In this document: piece after piece, positions 15,904 through 23,652 of the stretch
Numbering within the stretch: position 1 is the first letter of the stretch
Layout: each line of letters opens with the position of its first letter
Assembly (NCBI GenBank): GCA_902470915.1
Contig: CABRIB010000005.1
Coordinates: 1 to 37,515, forward strand
Length of the DNA stretch: 37,515 nt
DNA from: an uncultured Collinsella sp.
GTDB lineage: Bacteria; Actinomycetota; Coriobacteriia; Coriobacteriales; Coriobacteriaceae
Direction of reading: 5' to 3'
Program-made: the position numbers and the translations under genes
The notes under the pieces: model-generated
What the model was told of the DNA's origin: nothing
The model's database searches: none
The model's input: only the letters and a program-made list of their open reading frames with translations

Positions 15904-15937
15904 AATCCGACAAAGGGACTGTCCCTTTGTCGGATTC
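15903..15937. terminator. CAAAGGGAC-type palindrome, copy 3, terminator-like
   Basis: A perfect 16-bp stem: gaatccgacaaaggga (15903-15918) and tccctttgtcggattc (15922-15937), loop ctg. It begins on the last base of the dipeptidase stop codon. There is no T-run, so it may work as a transcript end-stabiliser rather than a classic terminator. It is the third copy of the family, with outer bases GAATCCG/CGGATTC replacing AATGTG/CACATT. Confidence 0.7.
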
Positions 15938-16131
15938 CGTGCGGGTTATATGCAGGTTTGCCTGCGCACGCTATCATATATGGGTTAGACCGCAACTATG
16001 TACCCCATACGCGAAGGGATGCGCATGTATCTGAAGATCGACATGCTCTAGCTGGACTTACCCCCGCAGCGGCGCCCCGCGCCCCATCAATTCTGCCGAT
16101 TTTCGCCTTCACGCATATAAAGGAGTCCGTC

Positions 16132-17199
16132 ATGCGCGACAAGCTCGAAAAGATCATCAAGGCCTACGAGGAGCTCGAGAAGAAGCTTTCCGACCCGGCC
16201 GTCGCCTCCGATATCAAGGAGTTCACGCGTCTCAACAAGGAGTACGCGCACCAGTCCGACCTCATCGCCGCCTCGCGCGAGTACATCGGCGCGCTCGATG
16301 ACATCGAGGCTGCCAAGGAAATGCTGCACGATACCACCGATGCCGATGAGAAGGAGATGCTCCAGATGGACATCTCCGAGAACGAGGCCAAGCTTCCCCA
16401 GCTCGAGGAAGACATCAAGTACATGCTCATCCCGAGCGACCCCAACGACGACAAGAACACCATCGTCGAGATTCGCTCCGCCGCCGGTGGCGACGAGGCG
16501 GCTATCTTTGCCGGCGACCTGTACAAGATGTATCAGCGCTTTTGCGAGTCGCGTGGCTGGAAGACTACCGTGCTCGATTCCAGCCCCAGCGAGGCCGGCG
16601 GCTTTAAGTCCATCGAGTTCAAGGTCGAGGGCGACCGCGTCTACTCCGTTATGAAGTACGAGTCCGGCGTGCACCGTGTCCAGCGCGTCCCCAAGACCGA
16701 GTCCCAGGGCCGTATCCAGACCTCCACGGCAACTGTCGCCGTGCTTCCCGAGGCCGAGGAGATCGACGTCCAGATCAACCAGTCCGACCTGCGCATCGAC
16801 ACCTACTGCGCCTCCGGCCCTGGCGGTCAGTGCGTTAACACCACTTATTCCGCCGTCCGCATCACCCACCTGCCTACCAACACCGTGGTTCAGTCGCAGG
16901 AGCAGCGTTCCCAGATCCAGAACCGCGAGGTCTGCATGCAGATGCTGCGTGCCCGTCTGTACGAGATGGAGCTCGAGAAGCAGCAGGCAGAGCTCGGTGC
17001 CGAGCGCCAGAGCCAGATTGGCCACGGCAACCGTTCCGAGAAGATTCGTACCTACAACCAGCCCCAGGACCGCGTGACCGATCACCGCATCGGTTTCAAC
17101 TCCACCTACAACGGCGTCCTTCTGGGCGATCAGCTCGGCACCGTCATCGAGGCGCTCGCCGCCGCCGAGCGAGCCGAGAAGCTGGCGCAGGCAGTCTAA
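16132..17199 (+). CDS. prfA: Peptide chain release factor 1
   Basis: A 355-residue class I release factor that reads UAA and UAG and hydrolyses peptidyl-tRNA. The codon-reading tripeptide is P-K-T (187-189, in RVPKTESQGR), which marks RF1 rather than RF2. The catalytic GGQ is at 231-233. The residue after GGQ is Cys, where His or Ser is more usual. A clear AGGAG precedes the ATG at 16132, giving the typical MRDKLEKI start; in-frame codons back to 15958 are not conserved. The GGQ glutamine would be methylated by PrmC, encoded next on the same strand. Structured copy B begins right after the stop. Confidence 0.96.
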   Translation: MRDKLEKIIKAYEELEKKLSDPAVASDIKEFTRLNKEYAHQSDLIAASREYIGALDDIEAAKEMLHDTTDADEKEMLQMDISENEAKLPQLEEDIKYMLIPSDPNDDKNTIVEIRSAAGGDEAAIFAGDLYKMYQRFCESRGWKTTVLDSSPSEAGGFKSIEFKVEGDRVYSVMKYESGVHRVQRVPKTESQGRIQTSTATVAVLPEAEEIDVQINQSDLRIDTYCASGPGGQCVNTTYSAVRITHLPTNTVVQSQEQRSQIQNREVCMQMLRARLYEMELEKQQAELGAERQSQIGHGNRSEKIRTYNQPQDRVTDHRIGFNSTYNGVLLGDQLGTVIEALAAAERAEKLAQAV

Positions 17200-17343
17200 G
17201 TTCCGCCGTTCTACCGAACGGCGGACCAGCCGACGCTGCGCGGGCCGCATTTGGACAATCTGACGTTCAACTTCAAGGGCGCGACCAGAAGGTCAGCGCC
17301 CTTTCGTTTCACGTCACCTTGTCTCAAATGCGGCCCGCTCGCT
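17200..17343 (+). repeat. Nested double-stem structured element, copy B
   Basis: Begins at the prfA stop. A 5' hairpin pairs ccgccgtt with aacggcgg (about 17203-17210/17217-17224). Outer stem gggccgcatttggacaa (17242-17258 region) pairs with ttgtctcaaatgcggccc (17319-17336) with one extra base in the right arm. Inner stem aagggcgc (17275-17282) pairs with gcgccctt (17296-17303) around GACCAGAAGGTC. Stem sequences differ almost completely from copies A and C but pairing is kept. Confidence 0.78.
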
Positions 17344-17410
17344 GTCCGTCCTCTACCTGCGGCGCTGCCTTGCTCCGGATGCGGTATGCTCAACCTGCGG
17401 CGCCTTAGAG

Positions 17411-17441
17411 GTAGTCATTGGGGACGTTCTTAAATGACTAG
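17411..17441 (+). repeat. REP-like 31-nt unit, single copy
   Basis: Starts GTAG. TAGTCATT (17412-17419) pairs with AATGACTA (17433-17440). It differs from the minus-strand unit at 157-127 at just two positions, G to A and C to T, which are paired with each other. Confidence 0.78.
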
Positions 17442-17831
17442 GTTGGGCACATTGCTTTGAGATGTTATTCAATCGGCTTTGATGGCCATGAAGTCGGCTA
17501 CCTGCTCAAAGAAATTAGCGGCATTCATCTGCTATTGAAAATAATGCTCGAAAAATCGTTCAAGAAGTCGCGGGGCGATTTTTGATGCGTCGCGCGTCAA
17601 GTGATTTGGCAAGTTCTTGGTTAGATATTGGTTAGTTTTGGGGCAACCTTGCCAAAAGCTTGACGAATGCAAATCTAGACGTCGGCGAATGAACACTTTG
17701 AGCGAGCTCGGTGCAAAAATCTGGGCTGATTCTCGATAATCGCCTTCAATCGTCCCTTGCCAAGCGCTGGCCTCGCGTACAATCTGCTCCGACATTCGCG
17801 CGCCGTCCGGCGCTTAAGAGGGGAGGGCCCC
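17442..17831. other. AT-richer gap before prmC
   Basis: No gene I can support. It is clearly less GC-rich than its surroundings. It holds a stem aaaaatcg/cgattttt (17551-17558/17576-17583), a palindrome ttttggggcaaccttgccaaaa-like (17636-17657, quoted in part: TTTTGG...CCAAAA) and a short direct repeat ttggttag (about 17617 and 17629). An 87-codon minus-strand frame (17795-17532) has no RBS or family resemblance. It may be decayed acquired DNA. The right end is the prmC promoter region. Confidence 0.45.
17757..17783 (+). promoter_or_regulatory. Candidate prmC promoter
   Basis: TTGCCA (17757-17762) and TACAAT (17778-17783) with a 15-base spacer, about 50 bases before the prmC ATG. The spacer is shorter than ideal. 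Confidence 0.4.
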
Positions 17832-19082
17832 ATGGCAAACGAGATTTGGACCATCAAGCGTTGTCTCGAGTGGACCAAGGAGTACCTGGCCGAGCGCGGC
17901 GAGGAGCACCCCCGTCTTTCTGCCGAGTGGCTGCTGTGCGCCGCCACGGGCCTGGCGCGCATTGACCTATATATGCGCATGGACGAGACGCTTAACGCGG
18001 CTCAGCTCGAGACCATGCACGCGGCCGTTGTTCGTCGCGCTAAAGGTGAACCGCTGCAGTACATCACCGGCAGCACGCAGTTTCGCATGATCGACGTCGC
18101 GTGCGCCCCCGGCGTGCTCATTCCGCGTCCCGAGACCGAGATGCTCGTCGAGGAAGTCCTCAATTATCTGGATGCCGAGGTGCTGAGCCCCGAGGCTGCC
18201 GCCCGTCAGCGCGTTGAGCTGCCCTGGAACGATGAGGTTGAGGAGGCACGCAAGGCCGAGGCCGCGCTGGCAGACGAACGCGCGACCGCCGAGCGCCGTG
18301 CCGCTAACCTGACGGCCGCCGACGAGGCGGCGCTGGGCGGCGATGTGCTGGGCAGCCGTGCCTATGCCGAGGAGCTGGCCGACCGCGAGGCCGAGGAAGC
18401 CGCCGCGCAGGCAGCAGAAGCCGAAGCCGCGGAAGCCGCCGAGCCCGAGCTCGACGAATACGGCATCGCCATCGAGGGTGCCGACCAGGAGACGGCTTCA
18501 GCTCAGGATGCCGCTTCGCCTGCCCCAGCCGAGCCCCGCATCGCCCGCGTTCTCGAGGTCGGCTGCGGCACGGGCTGCATTTCGCTCTCCCTTGCCTGGG
18601 AGCGCCGCGGCCACATTACCTGCACCGCCACCGATATCGAGCCGCGCGCTATCGATTTGGCCACCAAAAACCGCGATGCGCTTGGCCTCACGTCCGACGA
18701 GGTCGCCTTTAGTCTCACCAACCTGGTGAGTTCTATTCCCCGCGAAGAGTGGGGCACCTTCGACGTGCTTGTCTCCAACCCACCTTACATCCCGACCGGC
18801 GTCATGCGCTCGCTGCCGCACGAGGTCAAGGATTTTGAGCCCGACCTGGCGCTCGAGGGCGGCGCCGACGGCCTCGATATCTTCCGCCGCCTGCTCAATG
18901 CGGCGCCTTACATGCTGCGCGCCGGCGGCCTGTTTGCCTGCGAGCTCTACGAGGGCGCGCTCGACGCCGCGGCCGAGCTCTGTCGTCAAGCAGGCCTTTC
19001 GGACGTGCGTATCGTCCACGACCTCACCGATCGTCCCCGCATCGTTCGAGCCATCGTCACCGAGCCCAAACAGCGTATTTAA
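17832..19082 (+). CDS. prmC: Release factor glutamine methyltransferase with large insert
   Basis: A 416-residue SAM-dependent N5-glutamine methyltransferase that modifies the GGQ motif of release factors. The N-terminal helical domain (1-110) ends in the family string PGVLIPRPETEMLVEEVL. Motif I is LEVGCGTGCISLSLA (241-255), the acidic ribose-binding part TDIEPRAIDLA (267-277), and the catalytic VSNPPYIP (314-321). Typical length is 280-290; the excess is an Ala/Glu-rich acidic stretch at about 114-234 between the two domains. The frame is open throughout, so it is an insertion, not a frameshift. GAGGGGAGGG precedes the ATG. It lies downstream of prfA, as in many bacteria, but is separated by 632 bases. 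Confidence 0.94.
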   Translation: MANEIWTIKRCLEWTKEYLAERGEEHPRLSAEWLLCAATGLARIDLYMRMDETLNAAQLETMHAAVVRRAKGEPLQYITGSTQFRMIDVACAPGVLIPRPETEMLVEEVLNYLDAEVLSPEAAARQRVELPWNDEVEEARKAEAALADERATAERRAANLTAADEAALGGDVLGSRAYAEELADREAEEAAAQAAEAEAAEAAEPELDEYGIAIEGADQETASAQDAASPAPAEPRIARVLEVGCGTGCISLSLAWERRGHITCTATDIEPRAIDLATKNRDALGLTSDEVAFSLTNLVSSIPREEWGTFDVLVSNPPYIPTGVMRSLPHEVKDFEPDLALEGGADGLDIFRRLLNAAPYMLRAGGLFACELYEGALDAAAELCRQAGLSDVRIVHDLTDRPRIVRAIVTEPKQRI

Positions 19083-19115
19083 GCTGAATAAATAGACATT
19101 TGCGCAAGTTTGTCC

Positions 19116-19143
19116 TTGCAATATACCGTAAAACTTCTACTAT
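19116..19143 (+). promoter_or_regulatory. Candidate promoter of the toxin-antitoxin pair
   Basis: TTGCAA (19116-19121) and TACTAT (19138-19143) with 16 bases between, 14 bases before the toxin ATG. The RBS AAGGAGAAAGG lies between. The local AT-richness and the gap after prmC support an own promoter. An autoregulatory operator is expected here but I cannot define it. Confidence 0.5.
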
Positions 19144-19157
19144 AGAAGGAGAAAGGT

Positions 19158-19553
19158 ATGTCAAATCAGCTGCATCGGTACCGTATCGTGCTTGATTACA
19201 TTGAACCTTGGCTTGATGAGCAGGATGAAGCTACGCTGAAGCAGATTTATGCAGACCTTTTGGTGCTCGAGAAGGAAGGTCCCAGCCTTGGTCGTCCGCT
19301 GGTTGACCGCGTAAAGGGCTCGAAGCTTCATCATTTAAAGGAGCTGAGAGTGACGTCGTGTGGTGGGCAGGTGATTCGCATCCTCTTCGCCTTTGACCCC
19401 AAGCGCCAGGCGGTATTGCTATTGGCGGGTGATAAGTCGCGAGCGGGATCGTCAAGGGCAAAATGGAACGGTTGGTATGCGATCAACATTCCAAGGGCCG
19501 AGCAAATATACCGTCGCCACGTAAGGAGGCTCGATCGAGATGGAACTGCATGA
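19158..19553 (+). CDS. higB: HigB/RelE-type toxin (Gp49-like family)
   Basis: A 131-residue basic protein of the phage-derived Gp49-like/HigB family (RelE fold), which cleaves mRNA at the ribosome in studied members. The central string LVDRVKGSKLHHLKELRV, then VIRILFAFDPKRQAVLLLAGDKS, matches the family pattern of 'hLKELR....yRi.y.fd..r.ivlL.gf.K'. The final helix AEQIYRRHVRRL is also typical. A strong RBS (AAGGAGAAAGG) precedes the ATG. The next gene overlaps its end by 14 bases and encodes the antitoxin, so toxin comes first, the order of higBA loci. The symbol reflects the family, not proven orthology. Confidence 0.85.
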   Translation: MSNQLHRYRIVLDYIEPWLDEQDEATLKQIYADLLVLEKEGPSLGRPLVDRVKGSKLHHLKELRVTSCGGQVIRILFAFDPKRQAVLLLAGDKSRAGSSRAKWNGWYAINIPRAEQIYRRHVRRLDRDGTA

Positions 19554-19842
19554 GTATATGGAATCTCGCGGGATAACACGCGACTCCATTACCGCCGAGC
19601 AGGAGAGGACTCGCGATCGTATCGAAGCCTATAAGCTTGCTCAGATTCGCAGGTTAAAAGATCTAACACAGGCGTCGGTCGCCCAGTCGATGGGCGTTTC
19701 TCAAAAACGTGTATCCGAGCTCGAGCGTGGGGAGTTGGGTTCGATGAGGCTCGACACGCTGAGCAGGTACGCAGAGAGCCTCGGCGGAAAACTGGTTGCA
19801 AGCATCGAGTTTCCCGATCGTACCGTTACGCTTGCGCGCTAA
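19540..19842 (+). CDS. higA: HigA-type XRE antitoxin
   Basis: A 100-residue DNA-binding antitoxin. The helix-turn-helix covers about 37-88 (AQIRRLKDLTQASVAQSMGVSQKRVSELERG, then LDTLSRYAESLGGKLV), a standard XRE/Cro fold. The N-terminal 35 residues are charged and may form the toxin-binding part. AAGGAGG (19523-19529) inside the toxin gene serves as RBS, 10 bases before the ATG. It should neutralise the toxin and repress the pair's promoter. Together they split what is usually a continuous prmC-tsaC neighbourhood. Confidence 0.87.
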   Translation: MELHEYMESRGITRDSITAEQERTRDRIEAYKLAQIRRLKDLTQASVAQSMGVSQKRVSELERGELGSMRLDTLSRYAESLGGKLVASIEFPDRTVTLAR

Positions 19843-19989
19843 AATCGTCAATTAACCCCCTCACTTTCACCGACTACTAGAGCCGCTCACCAAACCAACA
19901 TGCGCTCTGGGCAAATAGGTTGAACGTTTCGTGCGAGAATGCCCCACAGTAAACAAACTTGCACCGGAGCGTAAGGGGCTGGCATACAC

Positions 19990-20733
19990 ATGCAGACGGT
20001 CTATCGGGTATACGAGGGAACGCGCGAGCCGCATCGGCTTGCCGTCGAGCGCACGGCCGAGGTGCTCGGCCGCGGCGGCCTGGCCTTGATTCCGACCGAG
20101 ACCGTCTACGGTGTCGCCGTGGCAGTCAACGCCTTCTCGGGCGCCGTGCCCCAAGATACAAGCGAATTCCCATCGTGGCCGCGCGATCCGCAGGCTGCCG
20201 TCAATGGCGCCGCAGTTCCTGCGCTCGGCACCGGCTATCGCCGTATCTTCACTCTCAAGCAACGTGAGCTCACGCAAACCGTCGCTTGGCTGGTCGATGG
20301 CGTCGAAGCACTCGACCGCTATGGCGTGGATATCCCGGAAGATGCCCGCGTACTCGCGCGACGATGCTGGCCGGGAGCCCTGACTATCGTGGTCAAGGCA
20401 GCCCCCTGCGTGCCGACCTTTATGCGCGCTGCCGACGACACCGTGGCCCTGCGCGCTTCGGCCTCTCCCGTGGTCCAAGCGCTCATCCGCGCCTGCGGCA
20501 GTCCCCTTGCCTGCACGAGCGCCAACACGCACGGCGCGCCTTCGCCGGCAAGCTTTGCCGCCGTCGAGGAGCGCATCCTGGAGGGGGTCGATGTGGCCGT
20601 CGACGCCGGTGAGACCCCATGTCGCGATGCCTCAACCATCGTGTCGTTTCAGCACGGCGAGCTCCAGATCCTGCGCCAAGGCGCGCTTCCCGCATCAGAG
20701 ATCGAACGGGTCCTGTCCGACCCGATGCAATAG
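19990..20733 (+). CDS. tsaC: L-threonylcarbamoyladenylate synthase
   Basis: A 247-residue YrdC/Sua5-type enzyme that makes threonylcarbamoyl-AMP from threonine, bicarbonate and ATP for the t6A37 tRNA modification. PTETVYG (35-41) and the late CTSANTHGAPSP are diagnostic; the K-x-R active-site motif is KQR (90-92). The distance from TETVYG to KQR is about 49 residues where about 18 is usual, so roughly 30 residues are inserted (about 49-83). It lacks the C-terminal Sua5 domain, so it is TsaC-like in length. The RBS AAGGGG lies about 12 bases before the ATG. The glycerol kinase gene starts 13 bases after it. Confidence 0.9.
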   Translation: MQTVYRVYEGTREPHRLAVERTAEVLGRGGLALIPTETVYGVAVAVNAFSGAVPQDTSEFPSWPRDPQAAVNGAAVPALGTGYRRIFTLKQRELTQTVAWLVDGVEALDRYGVDIPEDARVLARRCWPGALTIVVKAAPCVPTFMRAADDTVALRASASPVVQALIRACGSPLACTSANTHGAPSPASFAAVEERILEGVDVAVDAGETPCRDASTIVSFQHGELQILRQGALPASEIERVLSDPMQ

Positions 20734-20746
20734 AAAGGTTTAAGCG

Positions 20747-22288
20747 ATGTCGTTGAATCTAGGTAGCCTGGGTATGGAAGACGCCTCGTTTAGCTTTGGC
20801 GGTTCCTACATCATGGCGCTCGACTGCGGCACTACCTCGGTACTCGCGACCATCGTCGACGAGTACGGCTGCATCGTTGCCCAGGCGCGTCGTAGCGTCA
20901 AAACCAGCTTCCCGCGCCCCGGCTGGGTGGAGCAGGATCCCATGGAGGTGCTTGCCAGCCAGATTGGCGTGATGATGGAGGTCCAGTTTAAGAGCGGCAT
21001 CCATTCCGACCGCATCGCCGCCATCGGTATCTCCAACCAGCGCGAGACCACGGTGGTGTGGGACCGCATAAGCGGTCAACCCATCTATAACGCCATCGTG
21101 TGGCAATGCCGTCGCACCGCACCTCTGATCGACGAGCTGGTCGAGCAGGGCGCGGAAGGGCTGGTGCGCTCCCGCACGGGACTCACACTCGATCCGTATT
21201 TCTCGGCTTCCAAGGTGCAGTGGATCCTCGACAACGTCGACGGTGCGCGTGAGAGCGCGGCGGCGGGCGACCTCATGTTCGGCACCATCGACACCTGGCT
21301 CATCTACAACCTCACCGGCAGTCAGGTCTTTGCCACCGACTACACCAATGCCAGCCGCACCGCACTCTTTAACATCCATACGCTCGATTGGGACGACGAC
21401 CTGCTGGCGCTCTTTGACGTTCCACGTTCCATGATGCCCGAGGTTCGTTGGAGCTCGGGCGACTACGGCCGCGTCGCGAGCGACATCATGACCAACATGC
21501 CACCCATCATGGGCGTGGCGGGCGACCAGCAGGCGTCGCTGTTCGGCCACTGCTGCTTCCATCCTGGTCAAACCAAAAACACCTATGGCACGGGTTGCTT
21601 TATGCTCATGAACACCGGCGACGAGGTCGTCGAATCCAAGAACGGTCTGGTCTCCACGATCGGTATCGCCGCAGACGGCAAGATCAGCTATGCGCTCGAG
21701 GGTTCTATCTTTGCCGCCGGCTCAACCATGAACTGGCTGCGCAACAACATGGGCATTATCTCGAGCGTGAGCGAGTCCGCGCAACTCGCCGCTTCGATCA
21801 ACGACAACGAGGGCTGCTACTTCGTCCCCGCCTTCGCTGGCCTGGGCGCTCCCTGGTGGGATCCGCGTGCTCGCGGTATCGTGTGCGGCCTGACCGGTGC
21901 CTCGAGTCGCGCGACCATTGTGCGTGCGGCCTGCGAGTCCATGGCCTACCAGAGTTATGACGTGCTGCGCGCCATGGAGCAGGACGTGGGGCTTTCTATT
22001 GAGCGCCTGTCCGTCGATGGCGGCGCCTCGCGCAACGAGTTCATCATGCAATTCCAGGCCGATCTGCTGGATATCCCCGTGCTGCAGTGCGAGACGGTGA
22101 AGACCACGGCGATCGGCGCCGCGTACTTGGCGGGCCTTGCCGTCGGCTATTGGGAGGACCTGGAGGAGCTGGAGCAAAACGCTCAGATCGTTAAGACCTT
22201 CCTTCCCCATATGTCCGCCGAGCGCCGCGAGCAAAACCTGGCGGGCTGGCATGATGCCGTCAAACGCTCGCTCGGCTCCGTACAGTAG
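20747..22288 (+). CDS. glpK: Glycerol kinase
   Basis: A 513-residue FGGY-family kinase that converts glycerol to glycerol 3-phosphate with ATP. The phosphate-1 motif is ALDCGTTS (24-31), with Cys where Gln is usual in GlpK. ISNQRETTVVWD and IVWQCRRT are glycerol kinase hallmarks, as is YGTGCFMLMNTG and the late VDGGASRNEFIMQFQADLL. About 20 extra residues precede the usual start (MSLNLGSLGMEDASFSFGGS); GAAAGG stands before this ATG, so I keep it, though an internal start at residue 10 or 23 cannot be excluded. No glpF or glpD is near. It may be cotranscribed with tsaC. Confidence 0.93.
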   Translation: MSLNLGSLGMEDASFSFGGSYIMALDCGTTSVLATIVDEYGCIVAQARRSVKTSFPRPGWVEQDPMEVLASQIGVMMEVQFKSGIHSDRIAAIGISNQRETTVVWDRISGQPIYNAIVWQCRRTAPLIDELVEQGAEGLVRSRTGLTLDPYFSASKVQWILDNVDGARESAAAGDLMFGTIDTWLIYNLTGSQVFATDYTNASRTALFNIHTLDWDDDLLALFDVPRSMMPEVRWSSGDYGRVASDIMTNMPPIMGVAGDQQASLFGHCCFHPGQTKNTYGTGCFMLMNTGDEVVESKNGLVSTIGIAADGKISYALEGSIFAAGSTMNWLRNNMGIISSVSESAQLAASINDNEGCYFVPAFAGLGAPWWDPRARGIVCGLTGASSRATIVRAACESMAYQSYDVLRAMEQDVGLSIERLSVDGGASRNEFIMQFQADLLDIPVLQCETVKTTAIGAAYLAGLAVGYWEDLEELEQNAQIVKTFLPHMSAERREQNLAGWHDAVKRSLGSVQ

Positions 22289-22411
22289 GGCTGCGACGAG
22301 CTGCTCGATACAACAAACCGTTAAACTTATGCACGGCGCGCGGCAACAACATCGCCATGCGCCTTGTCAGCAAGGCCATCTTCCGGCCGCAACGAAAGGG
22401 GCAATCAACCC

Positions 22412-23059
22412 ATGACCGTCACCTACGATACGTCCCGTGTGACCCTTGTCGATCACCCGCTCGTCCAGCACAAGCTGTCTATCCTGCGCGACAAGAGCAC
22501 CGGCACCAACCAGTTCCGCCGGCTCGTGCGTGAGCTCGCACTTTTTGACGGCTACGAGGCCATGCGCGACCTGCCCATGGAAGACGTCGAGGTCGAGACC
22601 CCCATCACCACCGCAACGTTTAAGCAGCTCGCCGGCAAAAAGCTCGCCATCGTTCCCATCCTGCGTGCGGGCCTTGGCATGGTCGACGGCATCCTCGACT
22701 TGGTACCCTCCGCTCGCGTGGGCCACATCGGTATGGAGCGCGACGAGGTTACCCACGAGCCGCATGAGTATTACTGCAAGATGCCCAAGGATATCGACCA
22801 GCGCATCTGCCTGGTTGTCGACCCCATGCTCGCCACGGGCGGTTCGGCCGAGATGGCCATCAGCTACCTGCGCGAGCGCGGTGTCAAGGATATCCGCATG
22901 CTGTGCATCGTCGCCGCGCCCGAGGGCCTCAAGTCACTGACCGAAAAGGACCCCGACGTACATATTTACACGTGCGCCATCGACGACCATCTCAACGAGG
23001 CCGCCTACATCGTCCCCGGCCTGGGCGATGCCGGCGACCGTATCTACGGCACGCTGTAG
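22412..23059 (+). CDS. upp: Uracil phosphoribosyltransferase
   Basis: A 215-residue pyrimidine-salvage enzyme that makes UMP from uracil and PRPP. The PRPP loop VDPMLATGGS (136-145) and the uracil-binding end GLGDAGDRIYGT are intact; PILRAGLGMVDG is also typical. I use the ATG at 22412 behind GAAAGGGG; the longer frame from 22364 adds 16 unrelated residues. It comes just before the ATP synthase operon, an order also seen in Bacillus and relatives. Confidence 0.95.
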   Translation: MTVTYDTSRVTLVDHPLVQHKLSILRDKSTGTNQFRRLVRELALFDGYEAMRDLPMEDVEVETPITTATFKQLAGKKLAIVPILRAGLGMVDGILDLVPSARVGHIGMERDEVTHEPHEYYCKMPKDIDQRICLVVDPMLATGGSAEMAISYLRERGVKDIRMLCIVAAPEGLKSLTEKDPDVHIYTCAIDDHLNEAAYIVPGLGDAGDRIYGTL

Positions 23060-23250
23060 TCGTTGGGCCTTGTCGGCTACGGTCACAAATACGAAGAAAT
23101 GGTGCGCGCGGGCGAGCAAAAGTCGTCCACGCGCACTTCTGTTAACGGACGTTTTGCGCTGAGGGGTTCGAAAAAACGTATTACCGTAGCTGCGGCATAA
23201 AGAAGGCCTTAAGAAAACGTACAGGTGCGTATTAACCGTTTGTTTTACGG

Positions 23251-23278
23251 TTGTACTTTAGCGATTGGCTCGTACAAT
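23251..23278 (+). promoter_or_regulatory. Candidate ATP synthase operon promoter
   Basis: TTGTAC (23251-23256) and TACAAT (23273-23278), 16 bases apart. Transcription would start near 23285. If so, the ATG at 23287 could not have a leader, which favours the GTG at 23338 as the first start codon. Confidence 0.55.
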
Positions 23279-23337
23279 AGTCACCAATGTTTGGCTGGGA
23301 CTGTGCTGTGAGGCGTAAAAAGGAAAGCGAGGAAGCC

Positions 23338-23649
23338 GTGTTTCAGATAGCCGATCTGCTCGCTATCGTTGCAGGCGCCATCGCGGGCGCAATTGCCTTC
23401 CTTCCCTTTGTCTTTACGCTCAAGCCGGTTCTTGACGATAAGCAGAATGCGGACATGCTCAAGGGCATGGTGAGTCTGGCGGTCTCGGCAGTCGCCCTGC
23501 TCGTCTTTACCTTGGTTGTGTTTGCGTTGTTCGGAGAGGCATTTCGCATGTTCCTCCTGGGCGAGGCGATCGGCTTCGTGGTCTTTATGGCCGCCTGCAC
23601 GGTTCGCGTCGCCAAGGCGCTGCGAGATCCTCATGAGGTCGAAAGGTAA
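23338..23649 (+). CDS. AtpI-like membrane protein
   Basis: A roughly 103-residue, four-helix membrane protein at the head of the ATP synthase operon, the position of atpI. Hydrophobic segments fall at about IADLLAIVAGAIAGAIAFLPFVF, MVSLAVSAVALLVFTLVVFALF and FLLGEAIGFVVFMAACTV. AtpI proteins assist c-ring assembly in some bacteria; identity here rests on position and topology, not on clear similarity. I choose GTG at 23338 since GAGGA is just upstream; an ATG at 23287 in the same frame would add 17 charged residues and sits on the likely transcription start. The stop overlaps the RBS of atpB. Confidence 0.7.
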   Translation: MFQIADLLAIVAGAIAGAIAFLPFVFTLKPVLDDKQNADMLKGMVSLAVSAVALLVFTLVVFALFGEAFRMFLLGEAIGFVVFMAACTVRVAKALRDPHEVER

Positions 23650-23652
23650 GTC

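Noticed and set aside
17532..17795. 87-codon minus-strand frame in the gap before prmC
   Set aside because: No RBS and no recognisable domain; kept only as part of the gap description.
19843..19989. Possible promoter before tsaC
   Set aside because: TTGAAC is present near 19919 but no -10 box occurs at a usable distance.
22289..22411. Possible riboswitch or attenuator before upp
   Set aside because: No conserved riboswitch core or terminator/antiterminator pair could be seen in these 123 bases.
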